From Isoetes taiwanensis (Eukaryota > Streptophyta > Lycopodiopsida > Isoetales > Isoetaceae): a stretch of 64,000 nt of DNA. The notes below the pieces were generated by a model, which saw nothing but the letters and a program-made list of their open reading frames with translations, did no database searches and was not told the DNA's origin. The DNA lies in NCBI GenBank assembly GCA_021234155.1, contig JAJEKV010000011.1, forward strand, positions 19,732,677 through 19,796,676, given 5' to 3'. The translations under genes were made by a program, and so were the position numbers. Shown here one piece after another: positions 30,693-40,662 of this stretch (positions are counted from its first letter, which is position 1; each line of letters begins with the position of its first letter).

Positions 30693-32282
30693 TGTGACGC
30701 TCCCAGAATATATACGACCCCCGGCCGTATACATACGAGGACTTTCCCCTCCCATGGCGACCATCGCGCCACGAGCAGGGCCCTCCATCTAACCCGGGCC
30801 GTCTACGTAGAGACGCTCAGGTGAAGGACACGGAGGGGTCATTCGGCCCACGCCTTCGATGGGCGCCTACGTCGCGGAAGCATGAATACAAGGGTTAGCA
30901 CACAACATAAATCATATATAAGTGGCCACCACGAAGGGTGGCGCATCCATCCAAATATTAACAACACAGAATATGCATCTAACTAAGAAAACACCCAAAA
31001 GCCCAGGTTCTACCCCGGCTCAGACACTAGTGGGGAGCGACTGACGGCTGGGTCTCAGGAGATCAGCAGACCGAATCTTGGCATGGCGTTGGCTGGCATA
31101 GAACATCGGCTAGGGTTGTCCACTCCATCCGCCCCTCATGTGCACACTTTGCAGATGGGTCGATTCACGCTATGGCTTCGCTATAGCCTTCCGGAGACGC
31201 AGACTCCAGGGATCACCCTTTGAGTCTACTCCAGGTTCATGACACCTGGTCCGATGAGGCAGGTCGGGGAGGCGTCCCCTTCCAGGATCACAGCGGTGTT
31301 GTGGGTGAGCTAGAGAATACGTGCCGCATCATCGACCCCCGCATCCGTACCCGACTTACTCACCCTAATTCTACTCAAAGTGCATGGTGTCCCATACGGG
31401 TCACACCACTACACCCAGGGAGTGTCAGACCCATACCCGGCCCTCCACGTGACCGGCTATCAGGCCTAGCCCACTGTAGAAGTCTCAGGAGCCTTTTATG
31501 CTCGTGCAAGACCCCACCCCCTACTTCACCACTGTGTCCCTTGTCTGGTGCTAAGCCAGACCATAGTGTCTATGACCCGGTGGGCTCTTGCGCACAGGCC
31601 GAAACTAGTAGGGTGTTAAAGGACTACTAGGAGCATTCTATACTCAAGCTCAGAGGCCTCTACCCCCTCAAGTAATCCCCATTTTTACGAGAAACTACTA
31701 AACTAACTCATAGAGACATCGACCATTCCATCTGAGCATCATTCATAATTGAAAAGTGTTCCTAATTACCAAAGAAGGGTTAATCTCACCCAAAACCAAC
31801 CGAGAAAAGGATACTAGAGTATTATTCTACAATTTGCAAGTTAACTACCACTAACCGAGTTTCGGCTGGACCCGTTGTCAAGGGTGCTTCCATGGTGTCT
31901 TTATCTTGGGGTAGCAAATGACAGTAGAGGGTATCTTGGCGATCCGGGGACTAACAAAGAATCGCTTCTTCTGAAAGCCACCGCTACTCCGGGCGCTTTC
32001 TTTGGGTCGAAATTGGGCTGATATGAGGATGGCGCTTCCCTTTGGTGGCCTAGTTTAGCAATCCTCATGCTAGCCACCCGGGTCATGCCAAATGGCGCCT
32101 TCCTACTATGGATTGACTTAATCACATGTCTTTAGATAATTATCCTTTATAATCCGGTTAACATAGCTAATTAAATCCATTGTGGCCAACCCCCTAGGTT
32201 ATCATACCCCAGGTGGCGTACCTATACCGAATGACGGGTTCAATATTTATACGTACACTATATAAATACTTGGAACGTCACA
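30693..32282 (-). repeat. G2 left LTR (3' LTR of the element)
   Basis: Begins TGTGACGCTCCCAGAATATA and ends GGAACGTCACA. It aligns over its full length with 42184-43740. The two differ by many substitutions and small indels, so the insertion is not recent, or the right copy is poorly assembled. Confidence 0.93.
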
Positions 32283-32295
32283 TTCTCCCCTCCTT
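32283..32295 (-). promoter_or_regulatory. G2 polypurine tract
   Basis: AAGGAGGGGAGAA on the minus strand, abutting the 3' LTR. It is the expected plus-strand primer for reverse transcription. A nearly identical tract, AAGGTGGGGAGAA, abuts the G1 3' LTR at 44255-44267. Confidence 0.9.
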
Positions 32296-32853
32296 AGAAT
32301 TTATGCTGTCCTCAGCATTGGGGTTAGTTCGAAATGTACAAAGAAATACATTACGAAGGAAAGTAATCCGTTATATTTTTTTTTTTTTCCGAAAAGTAAT
32401 GCATATCTTCCAACTTTAAGGTTTGCAAAACATTTCAAGCACCGTGGTGCATTCAACATGATTATCATAATCAAACAGTTTAAGGATCGAAATCCAATAC
32501 CAACATCAGTGGAATGATAACAAAACATGAAAGCAAAACAAAACTGAAGAGGTCGGTTCATCAGTAACCCTCTAGCATGGGCGTGGCACGTCATCGCTTC
32601 TTGGCCCGCACATGTCGGCGTAGACGAGACATATGATGAAGTTGTGGTTGAAGGGACCACCCCCTTATAATAATTAAAGAACATACTATCTATTAGGGAA
32701 CCTATCATGTCTACGGTTTGCGGTTCCTTGTGGCATAGGCATTGGTCAAGTTCCCATTGCAGCCAAGAGGAAAGCGGTCTATCAACTATATGCTTTTGAC
32801 AGTACACCACGTCCTAGAGAACAGAAGGTGATCTCATCATCGGTTACTTGTTA

Positions 32854-33372
32854 TTACTTACTATGCATCTTGCCCTCTGAGGCGCTATCCCTAAGACTCA
32901 AGCTTCTAAGCTTACCGCCGACTGCGGGGTTGATAGCATCGTTGATGGTGCGGCCTTGAGATTCGCGCATGAAATCCGGATAATGTTTGTCAAGGTCTAT
33001 CTTCATTACCCACGTAGCATCTTCAACTGGTAAGTGTTTCCACTTAACTAAGTATTGCAACATTTGAGTCCTTCTGGTTTGTTTGTAAGCTCGGTCAAGA
33101 AGAGCTTCAGGCACTATTTCGAGTTGCTCTTCTGTCATTTCTAGGAGGGTTGGGGTCTCCAAAACCTCCTCCGGATCAGGGGTGTGTTGCTTCAGAAGAC
33201 TCACGTGAAAGACCTTGTGGATCTTCAAGCGGGGTGGCAATTCTAAGCGATATGCCTGTTCTCCAACGCGCTCAATAATCTTGAATGGTCCAGCCCATCT
33301 GGGGGCTAACTTTTTGCAGTTGCCAATCTTAAGCTTGGCTTGCTTCACTTTAATTTTAAGCCAAACACCCAC
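32854..33372 (-). pseudogene. G2 integrase C-terminus and chromodomain
   Basis: The frame opens with L-A-P-R-W-A-G-P-F-K-I-I-E-R-V-G and Y-R-L-E-L-P, then I-H-K-V-F-H-V-S-L-L-K, the standard end of gypsy integrase. The chromodomain follows: E-A-L-L-D-R-A-Y-K, Y-L-V-K-W-K-H-L-P-V-E-D-A-T-W and K-H-Y-P-D-F. This places the element among the chromoviruses, whose chromodomain is thought to guide integration to marked chromatin. This segment itself is open for 172 codons. Confidence 0.93.
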
Positions 33373-33404
33373 CTGAAAAACGCGTGGGGTTCTGTGCTTA
33401 TCGG

Positions 33405-34730
33405 CTATGCTCTTCGACGATCGCTAAATAAGTAGCCCGAACTTCTTCGACCGAGGCACGCATCTCCGGGGAGGAGTTTTTGAGAAACTTCGACCTTAGA
33501 GACAGGATTATGCCACGTGTCTGGAGTAAGACATTGGTAACCATAGTTTATCATAAAGGGAGACATTCTGGAAGACTCCTGTTTCATGCTGTTATAGGCA
33601 AACTCGACCAGATAAATATAGTCGCCCCATTGTGATTGCTTACTCCACACATAACTTCTTAACATATCCTCTATAATACGATTTGGTAATGCGTTACCCG
33701 ACCATCCGTTTGAGGATGATATGCTGTACTCATAGCAAGCTTGGTCTGAATGGTGGCAAAGAAATCTTTCCAGAATGCACTCACAAATTTGGGGTCCCTA
33801 TCTGATACAATTACCCGTGGCATTCCGTGCAATCAAGATCTCCTTGGCAAATAGGAGAGCAATATCAAAGGTCTGTATCCGGGTAATGCACGGCCGGGGC
33901 AAGAAATGGGCCATCTTCGACAATTTGTCGACCACAACCATTAAGGCATCATACCCCCGGAGAGTTCGTGGAAGGCCGACAATGAAATCCATGGTTATCA
34001 CCTCCCATTTGGCGTTAGGCACATCCAAAGGTTGGAGCTCGCCTGGAATCCTTAATCGCCAAATTTTGGTTTGTCGACACACCGACAATCGCTTAATGTA
34101 CCGGCAATGTCCTTTTTATGGAAGGCCGAAATAGCCGGATCGGATCTTAAAGTAGGTCTTCATAAACCCGGCGTGTCCAGCTATAGGGCTATTGTGTGTG
34201 TCATGAAGAATAAGCTTCCGTACTCCTGAAGTCTGCGGCACACACAACTTATCCTTGTGATATAACAAGTTGCCCTCTTTCTTATAGGCACGAAAAGCGT
34301 CGCTTCTGCATCGGACGGTGGGCTTCCTTAGCCAAACTATTCCAAATGTCGAGAATTCGGATCCGTGGCCAAGGTCTGCGCTTATCTGTTTCCCAAACTC
34401 ACTAGTGAGCGTAGAAATAGCATTACAATGGGTTCGGGTTACTAAAGGATGGCATGACAATGCATCCGCAACCACATTGTGCTTGCCCCGCCTATACATA
34501 ATCTCGAAATCATACTCCTCCAAGAATTCCATCCATCTTCTTTGACGGAGATTGAGATTTGGTTGGGTGGATAAATAACGGAGACTTTGATGATCCAGTA
34601 TCCAATTGGAATCTTCTACCAAGAAGATAGTGTCTCCATATCCGTGAACACGGACAACGGCTAACAATTCCCCGATCATGAGTAGGATATCGCTGCCTGT
34701 CTCATTCATCTTCTTTGAATCGTGAGGCAA
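33405..34730 (-). pseudogene. G2 RNase H and integrase, frameshifted
   Basis: 34730-34116 covers the RNase H end (D-H-Q-S-L-R-Y-L-S-T-Q, then Y-R-R-G-K-H-N-V-V-A-D-A-L-S) and the integrase zinc-binding start (H-D-T-H, G-H-A-G-F-M-K-T). 34088-33798 is the integrase core (W-E-V-I-T-M-D-F-I-V-G-L-P, then D-A-L-M-V-V-V-D-K-L-S-K-M-A-H-F). 33665-33405 is the core's end (F-A-Y-N-S-M-K-Q-E-S-S-R-M-S-P-F). Each junction is a frameshift or stop. The element cannot make integrase as it stands. Confidence 0.9.
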
Positions 34731-34837
34731 TTACCCTCCCTCCTGCATTAGGACTCCACCGGGTGGCAATTTTACGGCATCTGTCGCCACTAGCTTATCC
34801 CCGCTCGGATCGGGTAATGTGAGAACTGGTGCTGATG

Positions 34838-36125
34838 TTAGGGCATCCTTAAGCTGCTGGAAACTCTGGCTGAACTTTCGCCTTCCAAAGGGTCCATCCA
34901 ATCTTTCACCTTCTCATGCTTTGTGAGATTTGTAAGAGGAGCTGCAACCTTCGCAAATCCTTTACAAATTTTTGATAGTAGCCCCGCTAATCCCAAGAAA
35001 CTCCGACTTGAAACATTCCCCGGAATAGGCCATTCCCTTACGGCCTCTATCTTTGCGGTGGTCTGTAGCAATTCCTCTGCGGAAATGATATGGCCTAAAT
35101 AATCAACCTTCGGAGTGGCGAACTTGCACTTAGAGAACTTGGCATAGAGTTGATGACGTCTCAGCTTTTGTAGGGCCAATCTAAGATGTTTCTCATGTTC
35201 CTCAAGGGTTTTACTATAGATGAGAATGTCGTCGAAGAAGATGACAACAAAATCATCCAAGTACTGTAGGAAGACATCATTCATTAGTCGCATGAACGTT
35301 GCTGGGGCATTAGTTAATCCAAATGGCATAACTGTAAATTCATAATGCCCATACCGAAAAGTCTTGAAAAGCGGATTTATGGATGTCCTCCTCCTTGATC
35401 CTTATCTGATGGTATCCGGAGCGTAGATCAATCTTTGAGAAATACTTAGCCCCTTGTAACTGATCCATTAGGTCATCTGGCCTAGGCAAAGCATAGCGAT
35501 TCTTGATGGTATGCTTGTTAAGTTGCCGGTAATCAATACACATCCTCAGCGAGCCGTCCTTTTTCTTAACGAAGAGAATAGGAGCGCCAAAAGGCGAAAC
35601 ACTAGGTCGGATGAAACCTAGGTTTAGTAGCTCTTGAAGTTGCTTCTTAAGTTCTGCCAATTCGGGAGGACTCATACGGTACGGGGCCTTGCTAGTAGGC
35701 TTGGTACCCGGCTCTAAAGCTATTTCACATTCCACCCCTCTAAAAGGAGGAAGCTTCTGAATCTCATCTGGGAAAAGGTCACCAAATTCCCGGAGAAGGC
35801 GAGCAATCCCTTCTGGCAAGGTATCGATTACTTGCTTTGGTTTAGCACCTGACTCTATGGACGCAAGGGAAATGATGCAGAGGAGCTTTTCCTTGCGTAT
35901 AGCTTTATCCAACTGTCTAATGGACATAGACTGCATGATAGGGTTGAAGGGTTCACCTTTAATAGTCACGCGGGCTCCATTGGCTGCGTCGAAGGTAACT
36001 TCCCTCTTCTCGCAGTCTATGTTGGCTTTTGCGGATGCCAAGAATTCCATACCAACAATGAGGTCATATTTACCAATGTCCATCAACTCGGCACCCAAAG
36101 CCACTGGTGCACCTGGCAACTGCAT
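34838..36125 (-). pseudogene. G2 reverse transcriptase
   Basis: 36125-35340 holds the end of the protease region ([13 protein letters not shown]) and RT fingers and palm: [23 protein letters not shown], then [14 protein letters not shown]. 35329-34838 continues after a frameshift with [12 protein letters not shown] and the catalytic box F-F-D-D-I-L-I-Y-S, the plant gypsy form of Y-x-D-D. Then comes F-L-G-L-A-G and the RNase H approach. One frameshift near 35335 separates the two halves. Confidence 0.93.
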
Positions 36126-36213
36126 CTTAAGATTGATGCGTCGGCCATGAGTATGCCGGACCTTACCATCGGCTAGAGTGACAGGGCCTTGGTCGAGACC
36201 TTAATGTTTCAAG

Positions 36214-36525
36214 TCAGAAGACCTGAGCCATTCTAGGGGAAGCAAAATTATGGGTACTTCCCGTATCCATAAGAATTACAAAAGGCTTACTGTCTACTTG
36301 ACCTATGGTGGAAATGACAGCAGGCTGACTTTCGGCATTGCCGGTTTCTATAGCTGCAAGAATATGAGACGCACCATGAATATACTCAGGAGCCTCGTCG
36401 GCCGCCGGTAGGGTTGTCTCCAGCTCGTCCCAATCGAGGTCAGCCATGGCCAGCTGGGCAGTCTGCGTAACATAAGGACAAGTTGTGCATAAAGTGCCCC
36501 TGGCCGATACATACATCAGTAACAT
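36214..36525 (-). pseudogene. G2 aspartic protease
   Basis: Contains F-V-I-L-M-D-T-G-S-T-H-N-F, the D-T-G/S active-site motif of retroviral-type proteases in plant gypsy elements. The start of this frame overlaps the end of gag in another frame, near damaged cysteines that may be the gag zinc knuckle. A stop separates it from the RT frame, which carries the protease's distal half. Confidence 0.88.
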
Positions 36526-37658
36526 GCCTTATCCCTGAGCTGTTCTCGGGCCTCCTTAGGAATAGACTGTAAGAGGTTTCGTACTTCCTTGCCGACATTG
36601 CTCTGTTTGTCAGCTGTGCTGAAAGTAACTTTCTTTTCCGGCCGGCTATACGAGTTCTGTTGAGAAGGGCCCGGACTTGGCGAACGGGGTTTGTATGGTG
36701 TGGCTGGCCGGGGCTGCGAATAAGGAGTAGGACGCGGATACTGATTTCTTGGTGTGTCCTCCTCGAGGCTCAATGCCTTAGCCTCGGCCTCCGCAACTGA
36801 TTTTGGGTCTATGGCTTTAACCATCCGTTTGATTGATGGGGCCAACCCTTCAATATAACCCTCTACGGCTCTCTTTTCATTCATTCCTGGAACATACAGC
36901 CTCAAACGCATAAACTCATCAGTGTAAGCCTGTACCGACATACCCTTCTGCTCCAACCTATAGAAGGTCTGAATCTGCTGGCATTTGTGCGCACGAGGCA
37001 CATAATGCGACTTGAACGCCTTTGGCTTAACTTCCCCGGTTGCATCTCGCTCCCCGCCCGGATGCTTGGCCCCTCGCATAGCCCTTCCCACCAAATACGG
37101 GCAGCTCCCCGTAAGGTTGGTGGTGGCAACCTTTTCTGTATCCTTCTCTGTCATTCCATAAGACTTCCCAAACTCCTTCATCTCATCCAACCAGGATTCG
37201 GCATTTAAGCCGCCTCTGGATTTTCCATCAAACTGGGCCAATTTCCTATTCTTCCATATACTAGTTATAGTCAGATCAACCGCCTTACGGTACTCTTTGT
37301 CTCGACGCTTTGCATGGTCACCGCCGATACCGATGAACCCAAGACACCGGGTGGTTGATCGTGAGGAAGTGGCACTATCCTTAGAGGAACTTCTGTGACG
37401 CTTTTAGCATGAGGCCTCCTGGGTGCGCACAGACTAGCTCCGTGGGGAGATGGTCACAGTGCGTGTGGACTTCGGTGGTAGCGGAGGTAACTCCGGTCCA
37501 TCTTCCTGGGTTTGTTGCGGTGGGTTGGCATGCAATACGTAGGCCTGCTATTCGCCTAGCTGCCTTTTCATTAACATCAGTTCCTGTTCAGGAGTCAGCC
37601 TACTGGCGTTGGAGGGTGTGTGCCAAGCGGCGTTACGGGCACCGTCTAAATCGAGCAT
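36516..37658 (-). pseudogene. G2 gag
   Basis: An ATG at 37658 (M-L-D-L-D-G-A-R-N-A-A-W) opens a frame that runs to 36516 with two in-frame TAG codons near 37545 and 37435. The capsid-like part has W-L-D-E-M-K-E-F and L-E-Q-K-G-M-S-V-Q-A-Y-T-D-E-F-M-R-L, then Y-I-E-G-L, the retrotrans_gag pattern. A proline-rich stretch follows, and the frame ends near K-A-C-Y, where a zinc knuckle should begin. The protein would package element RNA. Both TAG codons could be C-to-T changes of CAG. Confidence 0.85.
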
Positions 37659-37895
37659 GAGAAAGGTATAAGCATATTTATAACAGATAAATTCTTACAA
37701 ATGGTAGCATGTTGAGCAAAAAGGGTAGAGAGAGAACACAAAGGGAATTTATTATAAAAGGAAAAACTTTGCTATTACAGTTTCACACCAAGAGTCGGTA
37801 CAAGAGTATTATACAAAGACAACATGATACAACTAGAACATAGAGTGAGCTCACAACAGCATGGAAACAAAAAAACGAAACTCGAAAAGTCCGGC

Positions 37896-38360
37896 CTAGG
37901 GGTTTGCAAAGGGGTACAGAATTGAATAGCGAACACTTTCACGCACAGCCCTAACGAGCTTGTAGCATGCCCAGGCTTGGACAATCACTGGTTGGTATTC
38001 CCATGTTGGGCTAACAATGAGAAGATTGAAAAGCCTTCGCAGAGCATAGAAGAGTTGCCACAGGTGGTCATTGGCGTCCTCGAAAGCCTCGTGCCTGCTC
38101 ATACTCCAATAGTCCCAGGTACGGCACAGGGTCAGCTTCAGGTCCTCAAAAGCTCTGTCCCTAAGAATATTAACTATCTCCAACCCCTTTTCAGCATCAT
38201 AGGGTTCTCCTGGTGGCGGGGGTTCCATCTCATAGCCTTCATCCCATTCGGGATATTCGCCATACCTCTGGCCATAGTCCTGCTCTGGCGGCCCAGGGTC
38301 ATCCCTCCTTATCATGTCTGTAATCCTCTCCTCATATTCCCAGAGGGTTTCTTCTGCAAG
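37896..38360 (-). CDS. G2 ORF-B, 139-codon frame upstream of gag
   Basis: An open frame begins with an ATG at 38315. It has an acidic, proline-rich start (D-D-P-G-P-P-E-Q-D-Y-G, E-W-D-E-G-Y, P-P-P-P-G-E-P-Y) and a helical C-terminal half rich in W, L and R (T-W-D-Y-W-S-M-S-R-H-E-A-F, H-L-W-Q-L-F-Y-A-L-R-R-L-F). The frame stays open upstream to a good 3' splice site, TTGTCTTGCAG, at about 38358. It may therefore be a downstream exon. I know no family for it. It lies between ORF-A and gag on the same strand and shows codon-like composition, which suggests it is a real element gene. Confidence 0.5.
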   Translation of the reverse strand, partial: LAEETLWEYEERITDMIRRDDPGPPEQDYGQRYGEYPEWDEGYEMEPPPPGEPYDAEKGLEIVNILRDRAFEDLKLTLCRTWDYWSMSRHEAFEDANDHLWQLFYALRRLFNLLIVSPTWEYQPVIVQAWACYKLVRAVRESVRYSILYPFANP

Positions 38361-38575
38361 ACAATTGAAATGAATATAGAGGGGTGGATAATTTTGTTAT
38401 AGACCAACTCGAATAACCAGCAAAACCCATGATAGAAGGAATAATTTTCAATTGTATTCATAAAGATAGTAATTACAATCGATGGAAAGAAAGATATATC
38501 ATATTATAAAGTGGCTAAAGAATTTGCCAAAATTCCACAATCATACGCAATACAGAAATGCGTAGTACAATTAAT

Positions 38576-39976
38576 TTAAGAGCTAGGTCCTCCCTCTTCA
38601 TCCGTAGGCCTAGGAGGTGGTGGAGGCGGCCGGTGTTGCAGCAGAGTCACCCCGGGGTCTACTGTGGCAGCCGCAAGAGATGCAACCTCTGGTGGATAGG
38701 CAACGGCCAATGGGGCTGCCGTGAGAAGCTTCATGCTCATCCAGGGTGCAATATCCTGACCCAAGGCCGTCAGGGCAAGATCTCGTCGCACGAGTACATA
38801 AGTAAACGTACGATAGGGGAGCTTCTTGTGGCCGGCCAGTGTAGAGAGAGCACGGAGGGCCCACCACGAAGCTTCAGCCTCCGGCCCTAAATCCCGGGCT
38901 ATAAAAAGGACTTGCCCCTGTCGAAAGGCTGACAAAAAGAAACGGGTAAGGTGGTTGCCCGATACCTTCCCTTGCGGGGTCTCTAATGTGGCCACCTCCT
39001 TATCCAAATCCATGGAAACCTCCTCTTCCTTAAGTTCTTGCTGCTCCTCCTTCACATGAGCAGGGTTATGATATAAATCCTCTCCCTCGTCATCTGAACC
39101 CGAGGGAACCTCAACCATATTAATATTTGGGACGTGAGGTCCCATAGCCGTGAAGGCATCTGGTGAGGGCTGAGAGGTTGGCTCCTGCATCACGAAGTCC
39201 CGAAGCCGTAGCAATGTCTCGGCGGGTTCGATAGTCTCCTGGCGGAACTGGAGCAGCTGCTGCACCTCCGAAGGTAGCTCAATAGAAGTGAAGTCGATGA
39301 AGTCATCCATACAATACTCTGCAAGCTCATATAACACGTGGTCTTTACGCTTGCGCCTAAATCCAGCCACCATGTGATAAGTCCAGATAATGTCATCCAA
39401 GAGAAGATATTCTTGCCCTTGGTGATAAATAACTGGAAGGCCATCCAGCCCTGACAAGCCTATAGCTTGCTCACGGCGTGGTGGCAGCTCTTCCGCCAAC
39501 TGCTTCCAACGGGCAAAGTCGCCCATCCCTATGTGTTCGTCTTCCCCCTCCTCGGAAGACTCAGGCAATTTGCCTTTCTCTACATGCAAGGTTTCATCCT
39601 CGACGTATTGGTCCATGAGGATGGCTAGGGCGAAGGCAACCTCAAGGTATTGCCGCCCCTGATGCTGCACCACGGGCAGGTGCTTGCCCCACCGGAGCTT
39701 TCCCTTTAGGACATCATATGCATGAGTATCTCCCCCGAGCATCTCCCGGACTACCTCCCGCTCCAGATACAGTTGGGGAGGATCCCCAAGAGGAATACAC
39801 AGAGGGAGCATCTCCTCCCTGTAGAAATCCAAAAATCCGGCGTAATCTGGGTGCCTCTGCATGTTGGCAAGGAGATCTAGGCGCTGGCATAGCAAAGGCC
39901 GCAGCAGGTCGAAAGGGACCTGCGGATCCCATTGCTCTCCGTCATGGTACCAGGCGACAAGGTCAGCGGCGGCCAT
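38576..39976 (-). CDS. G2 ORF-A, intact 466-residue protein of unknown function
   Basis: The only long undamaged frame in G2. The ATG at 39976 has a strong context (GCGCCATGGCC). No signal peptide or membrane segment is seen. Residues about 100-122 and 180-202 repeat one motif, L-P-V-(V/I)-x-H-Q-G-x-x-Y-L, suggesting two copies of a small domain. Acidic linkers follow residues 132-148 and 293-325. The C-terminal part has W-W-A-L-R-A-L-S-T-L and Y-R-T-F-T-Y-V-L-V-R-R-D-L-A-L-T-A-L-G, and the end is a proline run. I know no matching family. It lies upstream of ORF-B and gag on the coding strand. Its openness beside broken gag-pol is notable. Short similar stretches occur at 30.4-30.7 kb and perhaps 18.3-18.6 kb. 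Confidence 0.7.
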   Translation of the reverse strand: MAAADLVAWYHDGEQWDPQVPFDLLRPLLCQRLDLLANMQRHPDYAGFLDFYREEMLPLCIPLGDPPQLYLEREVVREMLGGDTHAYDVLKGKLRWGKHLPVVQHQGRQYLEVAFALAILMDQYVEDETLHVEKGKLPESSEEGEDEHIGMGDFARWKQLAEELPPRREQAIGLSGLDGLPVIYHQGQEYLLLDDIIWTYHMVAGFRRKRKDHVLYELAEYCMDDFIDFTSIELPSEVQQLLQFRQETIEPAETLLRLRDFVMQEPTSQPSPDAFTAMGPHVPNINMVEVPSGSDDEGEDLYHNPAHVKEEQQELKEEEVSMDLDKEVATLETPQGKVSGNHLTRFFLSAFRQGQVLFIARDLGPEAEASWWALRALSTLAGHKKLPYRTFTYVLVRRDLALTALGQDIAPWMSMKLLTAAPLAVAYPPEVASLAAATVDPGVTLLQHRPPPPPPRPTDEEGGPSS

Positions 39977-40159
39977 GGCGCTAGAAGGGAGGAGAGAGGA
40001 AGAGAAACAATTGAAATGAACTTTAAAAGTCCTTTTAACTCCTTTTTATTTAGGCTGACGTCAGCATTAACACAAAATAAATAAGTTTTTAAATACAAAA
40101 TAAAAAGTTTTTATTAAATACCCAAAAAAATATTTACAATGCGAGCCCTCACAAATATG

Positions 40160-40662
40160 CTAAGGATGCTCCCCCCGAATCCTGCGGGTGAGGGCTAAAT
40201 CCTTAGGCATTATGGTTACCCTCTTTGCGTGGATCGCGCAAAGATTGGCGTCACCGAAAAGTGCCACCAAGTAGGCTTCAGCAGCCTCTTGGAGTGCCAA
40301 AATTGCAAAGGTCTGGAAACGGAGGTCGGTCTTGAATCAAGGCTGCGATCTCGTGCCACCCTCTCACGGAAGGGTAGCTTCCGTGATCGGCCGCTGTGTA
40401 GACTTCGGAACTTGGCGGATTTCCCTTAGAAGGCCACGCGCACCGGTCGGGGCACCGGCGAGGTTTCCTTTGTGGGGCGGGTTTTGCGGTGCCCCTTCGG
40501 TCTTGGCACCGTCTTAGCCCCAACAAAATCGGGAGCTATCCACCCGCTGCTTGTCTCTCCACCGAGCTGGTATTCTTGCCAAAAGCCCCGCATCTTTAGT
40601 TTCTCCTTGTATTGATCACGGTCTTTTCGGGCTAAACCCTTCCTCCGGTGCTTAATGGTCAC
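40160..40662 (-). pseudogene. Histone-H3-fold protein in the G2 leader
   Basis: On the element's coding strand, an ATG at 40662 opens a basic N-terminal part (A-R-K-D-R-D-Q-Y-K-E-K-L-K-M-R-G-F-W-Q-E-Y), then a K/R/P-rich tail ending P-V-P-R-P-V-R-V-A. After a frame change near 40427 come R-E-I-R and K-S-T (alphaN). After more disruption comes [38 protein letters not shown] and R-R-I-R-G-E, then a stop at 40160. This last part is very close to canonical H3. Two or three frame breaks and TGA codons stop it as written. It lies about 1.5 kb after the primer-binding site, before ORF-A. Confidence 0.85.

Noticed and set aside
32301-32810. 169-codon open frame next to the G2 3' LTR
   Set aside because: It lies between the chromodomain end and the polypurine tract, includes a long lysine run from a T-tract, has no motif and starts without good context. 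More likely 3' untranslated sequence.
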